Shown: positions 17,740-25,627 of the stretch, in pieces
How the letters are laid out: the number at the start of each line of letters is the position of its first letter
Numbering within the stretch: the first letter of the stretch is position 1
From: Cuniculiplasma sp052315415
GTDB taxonomy: Archaea; Thermoplasmatota; Thermoplasmata; Thermoplasmatales; Thermoplasmataceae
Assembly (NCBI GenBank): GCA_052315415.1
Contig: JBLSDH010000010.1
Location: 1 to 55,769 of the forward strand
DNA length: 55,769 nucleotides
Direction of reading: 5' to 3'
Made by a program: the position numbers and the translations under genes
Notes under the pieces: generated by a model
The model's input: only the letters and a program-made list of their open reading frames with translations
Database searches by the model: none
Told to the model about the DNA's origin: nothing

Positions 17740-18755
17740 TGAATAATTTTAATTTTTTTTGTAGAAATTGTTCTCAAAATGCTTCACCTTTTGATGTCAA
17801 ATGTAAAAGGTGTGGCAGTCCAATTTATATAAATTTTGATTTTGATTTTAATCAGGATTTAATTCAGAATTTTCCATACATTGAAAAGTTTTTGAAAAAT
17901 CCCATTAATAATAATGATATAGAAAAAGAAGAAAATTTTATGGCAAAAATAGAGTACCTTTGGGACACCCTTTCATATAAGGACAGAGGAATGAACAATT
18001 TATTTTCATATCTAAAGAGTTCAGAAAAGGATAACATGATAAATGACCTGGCCGAAGATTCTTCTGGAAATGCTGGGGCCTCATTTTCTTTTTACTCTAG
18101 AATTGCAGGAAAAACAGCTCATGTTTTTGCCTCTACAAACGCAAATAAAAATAAGCTCAGGCAGATAGAACAATATGGGGGAAAAATACATTTGGTACAA
18201 GGAGGGCGTGAAGAAGTTAAAAATGCTGCCATAAATTCTCCATATTATTACTTTGGACATCAATACATGGCATTATTTTATGATGCATTCAGAATGATAT
18301 CGTATGAAATATTTTTGGATTTGGATAGAATTCCTGATAATATTGTTATACCGTTTTCAACAGGTACTCTCCTTCTTGGAATATACGAGGGTTTTATGCA
18401 TCTGAAAAAATCTGGAAAAATTAAAAATATGCCAAAATTATGGGCAGTAAGTCCTGAAAAGGCAGCCGGATTTATTTGGAAGTTAAGGGGAGAGTCACAT
18501 TCACCTGAAAAGTCTATAGCAGATGCGTTGACTGGAATTATTCCCTTAAGATTTGAAGAATTAAGCAAAATAATAAAAAATTATGGTGAAGGAGTTACGG
18601 TGAGTGATGATGAGATTATTAAAGCAAGAGAGGAGATGCTAAGCATAGGATACGATATAGAATACAGTTCAGCCGTAACATTTGCTGCCATGAAAAAATA
18701 TAAAATTGAAAATCCTCTGCTAATATTGACAGGGCATGGAATTAAAAACGAATGA
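17739..18755 (+). CDS. threonine-synthase-like PLP enzyme with N-terminal zinc ribbon
   Basis: The 338-residue protein opens with a four-cysteine ribbon (CRNCSQ...CKRCGSP), as in archaeal threonine synthases. It has the PLP lysine in LSYKDRGMNN, the SSGNAG loop (EDSSGNAGASFSF) and a phosphate-binding glycine/threonine loop (PFSTGTLLLG). It would make threonine from phosphohomoserine or act on a related substrate. It is shorter than typical threonine synthase (about 350-400 or more), and the usual 'NPTGSFKDR' has become 'WDTLSYKDR', so the substrate may differ. The start overlaps the EF-2 stop. Its stop abuts the convergent OsmC stop with no base between. Confidence 0.75.
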   Translation: MNNFNFFCRNCSQNASPFDVKCKRCGSPIYINFDFDFNQDLIQNFPYIEKFLKNPINNNDIEKEENFMAKIEYLWDTLSYKDRGMNNLFSYLKSSEKDNMINDLAEDSSGNAGASFSFYSRIAGKTAHVFASTNANKNKLRQIEQYGGKIHLVQGGREEVKNAAINSPYYYFGHQYMALFYDAFRMISYEIFLDLDRIPDNIVIPFSTGTLLLGIYEGFMHLKKSGKIKNMPKLWAVSPEKAAGFIWKLRGESHSPEKSIADALTGIIPLRFEELSKIIKNYGEGVTVSDDEIIKAREEMLSIGYDIEYSSAVTFAAMKKYKIENPLLILTGHGIKNE

Positions 18756-19187
18756 TCACGCCTTTCTTTTATCAACGATTATTTTTCCATTATGGGTTAT
18801 GGAATATATAAGATCTGCACCACCCTGTTTAGCTAGTATCGAAACACTGCAATATTTTTCAAGTGATAGTTTTACGGCTCTTTCAACGTTTTCATCACTC
18901 CCATCAGTTTCTATGATATAGTGAAATTTTGCAGTTTTTAGAGTTTTAGGATCTTCTTCCTTTCTCTCCCCCTCCAGTTCAACCTTGAAGAAATTAATTT
19001 TCTTTCTCATCTTTTCCAGGATTACTATAACATCGGAGGAGGAACAGCCCGACATTGCTATCAAGAGTAGTTCTGTTGGTGAATAGTGTTCGTTATCTTC
19101 ATTGATTGGGTCTTTAAGTATTATCTCTTGCTTTCCCTTTTCTTCAGTTCTCATTGATTTTCCATCAAATTTTATTGATATTTTCAT
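18756..19187 (-). CDS. OsmC/Ohr-family protein
   Basis: The 143-residue OsmC-fold protein has both conserved cysteines, C48 in AMSGCSSSDV and C113 in LEKYCSVSI, which in characterised members reduce organic hydroperoxides using a thiol donor. The first helix after C48 and the strand-rich ends are typical. The start overlaps the upstream DUF1641 stop by four bases, so it is the third gene of an operon with the SQR-like flavoprotein. That context suggests a reactive-sulfur or redox role, which is an inference. Confidence 0.9.
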   Translation of the reverse strand: MKISIKFDGKSMRTEEKGKQEIILKDPINEDNEHYSPTELLLIAMSGCSSSDVIVILEKMRKKINFFKVELEGERKEEDPKTLKTAKFHYIIETDGSDENVERAVKLSLEKYCSVSILAKQGGADLIYSITHNGKIIVDKRKA

Positions 19188-19666
19188 TTTACATCTTCCT
19201 GATTTTTCAGAATACTGCCAAGCACTTTAAGCATATTTAGAACTGAAGTGAGACCTGCAGCAATTTCTGGATCCTTTAAAATACCAAAAAGCCTCAAAAG
19301 TGAAAAATTCTCTGGTTTTTTTGCCCCATCAATCATTGCTGACCACAGTTGATCACTATTGTAAAGTATCGAAAGAACAGCGGATTGTGATGGTTCCTTT
19401 GAAAATGAGGCCATCAGACCCACTATTAGATTGAAAAGATTAATTCCTCCCTCATGCATCTCCTTTCTGTCAAAAAGGGAGAGTATACTTTTAGGATTAC
19501 CTGGAATGTTCTCCTCACCCAGTTTCTGTAAAAATTCAATATTTCCAGAATCTTTCATTATCTTTGCCAAGTTTAAAAGACCTGCTATGGCACTGTCATC
19601 CTCCAGAAATTCAGCAAGCATTTCTTCAACTTTGTCTTTTTCATTCTGTTTATTTTCAGTTTCCAT
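19184..19666 (-). CDS. DUF1641-containing protein
   Basis: This 160-residue acidic protein has a C-terminal DUF1641-type segment (LRLFGILKDPEIAAGLTSVL, then NMLKVLGSI) and an earlier related helix pair (AGLLNLAKIMKDSGNIEFL). DUF1641 proteins are often encoded beside sulfide:quinone-reductase-like flavoproteins, and this is so here: it sits nine bases after that gene and overlaps OsmC by four. No membrane helix or cysteine motif is visible. It may be a membrane-associated partner of the flavoprotein; this is inferred from context only. Confidence 0.75.
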   Translation of the reverse strand: METENKQNEKDKVEEMLAEFLEDDSAIAGLLNLAKIMKDSGNIEFLQKLGEENIPGNPKSILSLFDRKEMHEGGINLFNLIVGLMASFSKEPSQSAVLSILYNSDQLWSAMIDGAKKPENFSLLRLFGILKDPEIAAGLTSVLNMLKVLGSILKNQEDVK

Positions 19667-19675
19667 ATTATCACC

Positions 19676-20815
19676 TCATATAAAACCAAAAGCGTAGGAT
19701 CCAAAAAATGACTTGAATCCATAGAGCTTCAGCAGGTAATCTGTCTTACTCTCTCTTCCGGTTTTAATCTCCCCATCCTCAATTGATATACTCGATGCTT
19801 TGTTATCAGACGTGATCAGGGAGGTAAATATTGTTTGTTTGTAAGAAAACTGCTCAGGATAACCTCCAATTTCCGATGCAATTTTTCCTGTGATATAATC
19901 CAATTGATCATACGAAATTCTCCAGTAATTTGTTAGCTTCCCGTTGAAATATCCTGCAAGATATGATTTTTCAAATCCCTTAAAACTGAAATCATTTTCA
20001 AGAATTATATTTCCATTTTCATTTCTCTGAACCTTCATTCCTTGAATAAAAGGTTTTTCTTTACCTTTACCAATTATTACTGGAATGTCATACTTGAAAG
20101 TTTTTCCACTTTCCATTACAAGTTCACTATTTTTAACACTTAGGGTTTTAAGTTTTTCATTAAGGACAAGATTTATACCGTTTTTCTTGCAAACATCTGT
20201 AATGTATTCCGTGATACGCTGAGAACCGAGGATTTTCTCACCAGAATAAATCATTGTGATTGTTGGCTTCTGATCTCCTGACATCTTTGCATCCACATAA
20301 GATTTTGCCAGGATTGAAAAATCAAAACCGGCGAAAGGTGAATATGCTGCTTCCTCATCCTGATAAACAACAACATTCCCTTTTTTCAATTTTGCCAGAT
20401 CTTCTTTCAAGGAAAGGGATGATTGAACAGTGTCAAGGGTTCTAGCATCCTCACTGAAACCTTCTATTGAACTTTCATCAAAATACATTGGATCCGTTAT
20501 CATGAGATATTCATATCTTATGAGTCTGCCTTCTCTTGTGTTAACAGCTTTTCCATTCAGGTCTACACTGACAACCCTATCCTTGATGTATCGAACCTCA
20601 GGTCTCAGTACGCTGGTTATTCTCTTTGTTAATTCGTGGTGATCAAGGTTTGATGTTGCCACGAAGGGCGTACCATCCTTATAATCTAAATAACTTTTAT
20701 CTGTTAATAAAATTATTTCAGCTTCATCTTTTCTAGTTCTCTGAACCAATTTATTAGCTGCGATTATTGCAGATTCTCCGTCACCTATAATTAGAACTCT
20801 ATCAGGAATTTTCAA
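19676..20815 (-). CDS. SQR-like FAD/NAD(P)-binding oxidoreductase lacking redox cysteines
   Basis: The 379-residue protein has an N-terminal Rossmann motif (LIIGDGESAIIAANKL), an SQR/NDH-2-type middle (VVVYQDEEAAYSPFAGFDF) and a late FAD segment (FKGFEKSYLAGYFNG). Real sulfide:quinone reductases carry a cysteine pair that attacks sulfide, one of them just before the proline-rich 'CPPAP' stretch. Here that place is 'AYSPFAG', and the whole chain has a single cysteine, in ITDVCKKNG. So it is unlikely to be a normal SQR. It heads the operon with DUF1641 and OsmC. It could be a divergent quinone reductase or a regulatory paralogue. Confidence 0.75.
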   Translation of the reverse strand: MKIPDRVLIIGDGESAIIAANKLVQRTRKDEAEIILLTDKSYLDYKDGTPFVATSNLDHHELTKRITSVLRPEVRYIKDRVVSVDLNGKAVNTREGRLIRYEYLMITDPMYFDESSIEGFSEDARTLDTVQSSLSLKEDLAKLKKGNVVVYQDEEAAYSPFAGFDFSILAKSYVDAKMSGDQKPTITMIYSGEKILGSQRITEYITDVCKKNGINLVLNEKLKTLSVKNSELVMESGKTFKYDIPVIIGKGKEKPFIQGMKVQRNENGNIILENDFSFKGFEKSYLAGYFNGKLTNYWRISYDQLDYITGKIASEIGGYPEQFSYKQTIFTSLITSDNKASSISIEDGEIKTGRESKTDYLLKLYGFKSFFGSYAFGFI

Positions 20816-20954
20816 TTTGACACCTCACCGGATTTTATTTGAAATTATTTCTTGATATTATAATTTTTACCTGTTTTTGGAAAAAATCACTCCAGAAATC
20901 ATAATGGTATTTTTTTCAAAGATATTTTAATATAAAATCTTTCATTATTCATCT

Positions 20955-21650
20955 ATGATTGGAAAAGTAAATCTCTATGGCAATATAAACGAACGACTTA
21001 GGTCTCAGATAATTAGACAGTTATCATTTTTCAGGATGAAAAAGGATACAAAAGCCATAATTTTAGAAATAAATTCAGGGGGAGGAACAGCATCTGATTC
21101 TGAAATTCTATATGATTATGTTAAAAATTTAAACAGAGTTAAACCTGTTGTAACCCTTGTATCGGGAATGTGTGCCTCTGGTGCCTATATGGTCGCATGT
21201 GGAACCTCGCAAATTTATTCCATAAACAGTTCGGTTATAGGTTCAATTGGTGTCATATCAATAATCCCTGATTTTAGTGGGCTTCTGGAGAAACTCGGTA
21301 TTAAGATACAGGAATCATATCTTGGTGAAAATAAAAAGTATGGTTTACCGTTGAGCCCAATAGAGGAAGAGGCAAAAGAAGAGAGATTTGAAATTATAAA
21401 GGATTTTTACAATTATTTTCTCAGTGTTGTTTCAAAAGAGAGAAAAATATCTAGCAACGACATCCAGCAAATAGGAAAAAGTGGAATTTACAGTGCAGTT
21501 AAGGCAAAAAATATTGGATTGGTTGACGAAGTTGGAGAGTATTCATCACTAATCGAGAGAATAAAAGGAAGGTTCAATGAAAAGAATGATCCATACACAA
21601 TTCCGCAAAAGCTTCCATTAATAATGAGGCTTATTGACAAATTCATGTAA
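20955..21650 (+). CDS. soluble S49-family (SppA-like) peptidase
   Basis: The 231-residue protein has the ClpP-crotonase-like fold of signal peptide peptidase A: LEINSGGGTASDSEIL, then SGMCASGAYMVACG with the nucleophile S75. K127 in GENKKYGLP lies 52 residues later, the same spacing as the Ser-Lys dyad of Bacillus SppA. No membrane helix is visible, so it is shorter than bacterial SppA and probably cytosolic or loosely membrane-bound. It is followed after 41 bp by the FAD oxidase gene but is not obviously part of that pathway. Confidence 0.87.
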   Translation: MIGKVNLYGNINERLRSQIIRQLSFFRMKKDTKAIILEINSGGGTASDSEILYDYVKNLNRVKPVVTLVSGMCASGAYMVACGTSQIYSINSSVIGSIGVISIIPDFSGLLEKLGIKIQESYLGENKKYGLPLSPIEEEAKEERFEIIKDFYNYFLSVVSKERKISSNDIQQIGKSGIYSAVKAKNIGLVDEVGEYSSLIERIKGRFNEKNDPYTIPQKLPLIMRLIDKFM

Positions 21651-21691
21651 TTAACAAAATAATATACTGTAATTTTTCATTACATTTACTC

Positions 21692-23086
21692 ATGGGCATA
21701 AAGGAGGAACTTAAAAAACTCTTAAATGACAGATTCTTATTATCAGAGGAGGAGTTAATACCATATGAGAAAGATGCATCATACTTTCAGGAAGTTAAAC
21801 CTCTGGGAGTTGCAATTCCAGATAATGAAAAGGAAGTTTCTGAAATATTAAAAATATGCAATTATCACAGGGTTTCTGTTGTTGTAAGATCTGGGGGCTC
21901 ATCCCTAACTGGTTCTTCTCTTCCTTTAAAAGATTCAATAGTAATAAGCATGCTTAGAATGAACAAAATTATAGAGTTAAGTTTGCCAGATTCCTATGTT
22001 ATAGTACAACCAGGCCTCAGGTTAAACGAACTCAACCAATATTTGAAAAAATATGGATTTTTTTATCCACCTGATCCTGCCAGTTCAATGGTGGCAACAG
22101 TTGGAGGTTCCATAAGTACAAATGCGGGTGGATTAAGAGCTGCAATGTATGGAACAACGAAAGAGTGGGTGCTTGGAGTTAGGGTGGTTCTTGCAAACGG
22201 AAAAATACTGGAATTTGGAGGCAAAACCCTGAAGCGGACAAAGGGATATGACCTAACATCTCTTCTAATAGGAGCGGAAGGAACACTTGGAATTATAGTG
22301 AGTGCAACTCTTAAGATATTGCCAATTCCTGAAAAAATAGGCAGGATACTCTCATTTTATTCATCTTCAGATGATCTCTTCAACTCACTGATTGAAATAA
22401 AAACTGCGGGTATAACACCATATATAGGGGAATTTCTTGACAAGAGAAGTATGGATGCTGTAAGGAAAAATTCTGATCTCATATTTCCAGACAAAGCAAA
22501 TTTTCTTCTCATGATTGACATAGCCTCAACAGAAGAATCCTCAGAAATAAAGATCCGAAAAATTGAATCAATCATGAAGAATAACAAATGTATGGAATTA
22601 CAGAGAACATTTGAACCAAGTAAAATGGAGAAGATGTATGAGGCTAGAAAAGGTCTCTATTCCTCAGCACTTTATCTTAGAAAGGGAAACAATGACAGAG
22701 TAATCATCGCAGATGTTGTAGTTCCACCTTCCAAATTATCATCAATATACAAAAGTATGGAGAAAATAATTTCTGACATGGGGATAAATGTGCTTCTTTT
22801 TGGACATGTTGCTGATGGAAATATACATTCAAACATTATTGTAAATCCTGATGATGATGAAGAATTGAGAAAGGTTGACTTTTTCATGAATGAAATTGGT
22901 AGGATTGCCGTTCAACTGGGGGGAAGTGTATCTGCGGAACATGGAATTGGTCTGGAGAAAAAAGATTTGTTGAAAATGGAGTTTGAATTAAACTCCTCAT
23001 CATATAACCTTGAAATCATGAGGAATATAAAAAAAATTTTTGATCCCAATGGAATATTAAATGGGGGTAAGATCTTTGATCCTTAA
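21692..23086 (+). CDS. FAD-linked 2-hydroxyacid oxidase/dehydrogenase (GlcD/D-lactate dehydrogenase-like)
   Basis: This 464-residue flavoprotein has the PCMH-type FAD domain (VVVRSGGSSLTGSSLPL, ATVGGSISTNAGGLR, IGAEGTLGIIVSAT). Its C-terminal substrate domain contains GHVADGNIHSNI and SAEHGIGLEKKD, motifs of glycolate oxidase subunit D and D-lactate dehydrogenase. It oxidises a 2-hydroxyacid and passes electrons on, most probably through the Fe-S protein encoded next, whose reading frame overlaps its end. The substrate cannot be told apart (glycolate, D-lactate or a related acid). Confidence 0.9.
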   Translation: MGIKEELKKLLNDRFLLSEEELIPYEKDASYFQEVKPLGVAIPDNEKEVSEILKICNYHRVSVVVRSGGSSLTGSSLPLKDSIVISMLRMNKIIELSLPDSYVIVQPGLRLNELNQYLKKYGFFYPPDPASSMVATVGGSISTNAGGLRAAMYGTTKEWVLGVRVVLANGKILEFGGKTLKRTKGYDLTSLLIGAEGTLGIIVSATLKILPIPEKIGRILSFYSSSDDLFNSLIEIKTAGITPYIGEFLDKRSMDAVRKNSDLIFPDKANFLLMIDIASTEESSEIKIRKIESIMKNNKCMELQRTFEPSKMEKMYEARKGLYSSALYLRKGNNDRVIIADVVVPPSKLSSIYKSMEKIISDMGINVLLFGHVADGNIHSNIIVNPDDDEELRKVDFFMNEIGRIAVQLGGSVSAEHGIGLEKKDLLKMEFELNSSSYNLEIMRNIKKIFDPNGILNGGKIFDP

Positions 23087-24326
23087 AGAAAAAATGACTT
23101 CTTTGATGGAACAGGTTGATAAATGCATTAATTGTGGTTTTTGTGAGGCAGTATGCCCAACTGTTGTTGGTTCAGGTTTTAATCTCTCCATGGGAGCAAG
23201 AGGAAGAGTAAATCTTGGTAAGGCAATCACCCTTAGTAAAATTAATGAATATGATGATAGCATTTTTAAATCATTTTTTTCCTGTCTTGACTGTTTTCAA
23301 TGTTTAAAGGTATGTCCTGCAGGAGTAAATGCAGGAGAGGTAAGTCATATAATGAAAACAATCATATCCGAAAATGGAAATAATGAAAGATCTCTGAGAA
23401 ACTCCACATCCAGAATGTTGTCATCTTTAATAATGAAATACGGGAGTCCTCTGGGAAAAGTCAGGGGAATGGAAAACTGGTCAGACGGATTGGAATTTTC
23501 AGAGGATTCAGAATATCTCTTTTACACAGGACATATGTTTCAGTTAATGGCTTACACTAATAATATTGCCAGGTTCAATGAAATTCTAGGTGAGCAGATG
23601 ACAAGAATGGGTTCCTATTTCATAAATAGATATCCCTCAGTCTCCTCCATTTTCAGTAAATTTATAGATAGAAAAATGGAAGCGAGGATGAATAACATTC
23701 TAAGGACAATATATGATTTGCTAAGAATAAATGGAATAAAAATGAAATATCTTGGGATAGATGAGCCATATCCAGGAACATTGTTATATGATCTGGGATT
23801 TGAGGATGAGTTCAGAGAATATTCATCAAGGTTGGCAGATATACTATCAGGGGTAGGATGTAGATACATAATAACCGTGGATCCTCACACTTATGATCTG
23901 CTGAAAAATATCCTTCCAAAATTTACAAATAAAAAAATTCCAAAGGTTCTTTATTACCTGGAACTCCTAAAATTTCACAATCATAAAAACATCAGGCAGG
24001 AATATGCATTACATGAACCTTGCCATCTTATTATTCACGATGATAACAATATTGTAAAAAAAGTTGCAGAAAGTTATTTAAATGTAAAAATTCCAGATAG
24101 AAATGGAAAAAACACATTTTGCTGTGGAGGGCCAGTAGAATCATTATTCCCAAAAGTTTCAAAAAAAATATCTAATGAGCGAATCAGACAGCTTGAAAAT
24201 ACGAATGCAAAATATATAGTTACATCGTGTCCCATATGTTTTTCAAATCTTAACAAAAATCAAAATGTATTTGACATATCTGAAGCAATTATGGAGTCAA
24301 AGAACGATTTTCAATCATCAGAATGA
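23076..24326 (+). CDS. iron-sulfur (GlcF-like) subunit with one CCG module degenerate
   Basis: The N-terminal part binds two 4Fe-4S clusters (CINCGFCEAVCP and CLDCFQCLKVCP). The second CCG module is intact (HEPCHL, FCCGGP, TSCPICFSN). In the first module the expected cysteines are gone: 'YTGHMFQ' where YTGCMxQ is usual, and 'DEPYPGTLLYDLGF' where a Cys-Cys-Gly is usual. The start is uncertain. TTG at 23076 has GGGGG at 23063-23067 upstream; ATG at 23061 and ATG at 23094 are in the same frame. It overlaps the FAD subunit gene by 11 bases with the TTG start and the MFS gene by 38 at its end. Confidence 0.85.
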   Translation: MILKEKMTSLMEQVDKCINCGFCEAVCPTVVGSGFNLSMGARGRVNLGKAITLSKINEYDDSIFKSFFSCLDCFQCLKVCPAGVNAGEVSHIMKTIISENGNNERSLRNSTSRMLSSLIMKYGSPLGKVRGMENWSDGLEFSEDSEYLFYTGHMFQLMAYTNNIARFNEILGEQMTRMGSYFINRYPSVSSIFSKFIDRKMEARMNNILRTIYDLLRINGIKMKYLGIDEPYPGTLLYDLGFEDEFREYSSRLADILSGVGCRYIITVDPHTYDLLKNILPKFTNKKIPKVLYYLELLKFHNHKNIRQEYALHEPCHLIIHDDNNIVKKVAESYLNVKIPDRNGKNTFCCGGPVESLFPKVSKKISNERIRQLENTNAKYIVTSCPICFSNLNKNQNVFDISEAIMESKNDFQSSE

Positions 24327-25536
24327 AAGCACTGACCGCACAAACCAGAATTGCAAAGATGTATACTGAATTTAAACCAGTTGAATAAAAAAGTATCTGA
24401 GAGATTAAAGGACCTCCTACTGATCCAGATGTTGAAAATAGATTATAAAGGGAGACATTTTTCGTTTTTTTGTTACCGATCCTTGCAAGCATCATATTAA
24501 AAACAGTCAATGAGGTGCCTGACTGAGAAATACCATATAAAATTCCCGTAAATATGACAACATAATAGTTTGCGAAAATCAATATGGCTATCAATCCAAT
24601 AATAAATATTAGTATTGACAGAGCGGCAGTTCTCTCAATTGGTATTCTTTTGGAAATTTTTCCAAATATTAATTGAGAGACAATAAATGAAAGAGAAATT
24701 ATTATGATAATGATTGTGTACTGGAAAACGGAAACTCCCAAAAAATGATCAGAAAGAATTTGAAGCTGATAAAAAGGGTAAAATCCAGAAAGACCAGTTG
24801 AAAGCAGAATTACGAAAATTAGAAAAGTACCATATCTACTATGTTCACTCTGTGCAGTCATTGAACTTTTTTCCAATTTGTGATCAGGTATCTTCATCAT
24901 CAGAGCAATGGATGCAGAAGAAAAAATTACAACTCCAATCAAATAGGTGGTAAAAAGTGCAATCTTCTCATCCTTTATGTAAAGGAATATCAATGAGGAA
25001 AAAAGATATCCCGCCAGTGAAAAAAATTTCATGATAGCATTTCTTTTTGAGAAATATGTATTCCTATGGCTTGCAGGTACAATGGATGGGATCCAAAGTG
25101 TCCATGTAGTACCTGAAAATGAACCAAAAAAGAATCTGATTGATAAAAGCACTATGAATATGGAAATCATTCTTATCTGTGAGGGAAAGAATAATAAAAG
25201 TACAGGTGGAATCCATAGAATTCTGTCTAAAAGTGTTGTGATCACTGTAAGTTTTTTGATGCTTCCAGTTTTTTCAGAATAATTTCCTGAAAAATATTGT
25301 GCCGCTGGTAAAAGTATATATGGGAGACCAGTGATCAAACCAACGGGAGCATTATTCCCGAAAAGATAAATTGAAAGAGGAACAATGTATGTTCCTGTCA
25401 TTGCTGAATAAATTGCCCACAGGGCACCATCTGATATAGAAAGATACTCTGTGGTGGAAACTATGTCACTCTGTGTTTTAAAATATCTCTTCAGATTTTC
25501 AGATAAATGGCTCAAATAATAACATATAAAATACAA
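24289..25536 (-). CDS. MFS transporter
   Basis: A 415-residue protein with about 12 hydrophobic helices and the loop SGTTWTLWIPSIVPASHRNTYFSKR-like region (residues about 140-165), which corresponds to the conserved cytoplasmic loop of major facilitator permeases. It follows a long cytosolic N-terminus. The substrate is not evident. It is divergent from the maltodextrin binding-protein gene across a 91-bp region that includes a candidate operator, and it ends inside the GlcF-like gene on the other strand. Confidence 0.85.
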   Translation of the reverse strand: MYFICYYLSHLSENLKRYFKTQSDIVSTTEYLSISDGALWAIYSAMTGTYIVPLSIYLFGNNAPVGLITGLPYILLPAAQYFSGNYSEKTGSIKKLTVITTLLDRILWIPPVLLLFFPSQIRMISIFIVLLSIRFFFGSFSGTTWTLWIPSIVPASHRNTYFSKRNAIMKFFSLAGYLFSSLIFLYIKDEKIALFTTYLIGVVIFSSASIALMMKIPDHKLEKSSMTAQSEHSRYGTFLIFVILLSTGLSGFYPFYQLQILSDHFLGVSVFQYTIIIIIISLSFIVSQLIFGKISKRIPIERTAALSILIFIIGLIAILIFANYYVVIFTGILYGISQSGTSLTVFNMMLARIGNKKTKNVSLYNLFSTSGSVGGPLISQILFYSTGLNSVYIFAILVCAVSAFILMIENRSLTP

Positions 25537-25564
25537 TGATTAAAATATAATTATTATTCATAAC

Positions 25565-25578
25565 TACTTAAAATAGTA
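25565..25578. promoter_or_regulatory. candidate TrmB-type operator upstream of the maltodextrin importer
   Basis: TACTTAAAATAGTA is a short inverted repeat (TACT/AGTA arms) of 14 bp, just upstream of a purine-rich element and the TATA-like TTTAAAA at 25590-25596. The start codon is at 25628. It resembles the TACTT-AGTA type of site bound by the Pyrococcus TrmB regulator. A second 14-bp site with the same arms lies at 34062-34075. Such short arms can occur by chance in AT-rich DNA. Confidence 0.35.
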
Positions 25579-25589
25579 AAAAAGAAAAA

Positions 25590-25596
25590 TTTAAAA
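25590..25596 (+). promoter_or_regulatory. TATA box of the maltodextrin importer operon
   Basis: TTTAAAA preceded by AAGAAAAA (BRE-like) lies about 32-38 bp before the ATG of the binding-protein gene, which would give a leader of only about 8-10 nt. Confidence 0.5.
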
Positions 25597-25627
25597 GCTG
25601 GTATTAGTATATCTCATAAGTGATTCC

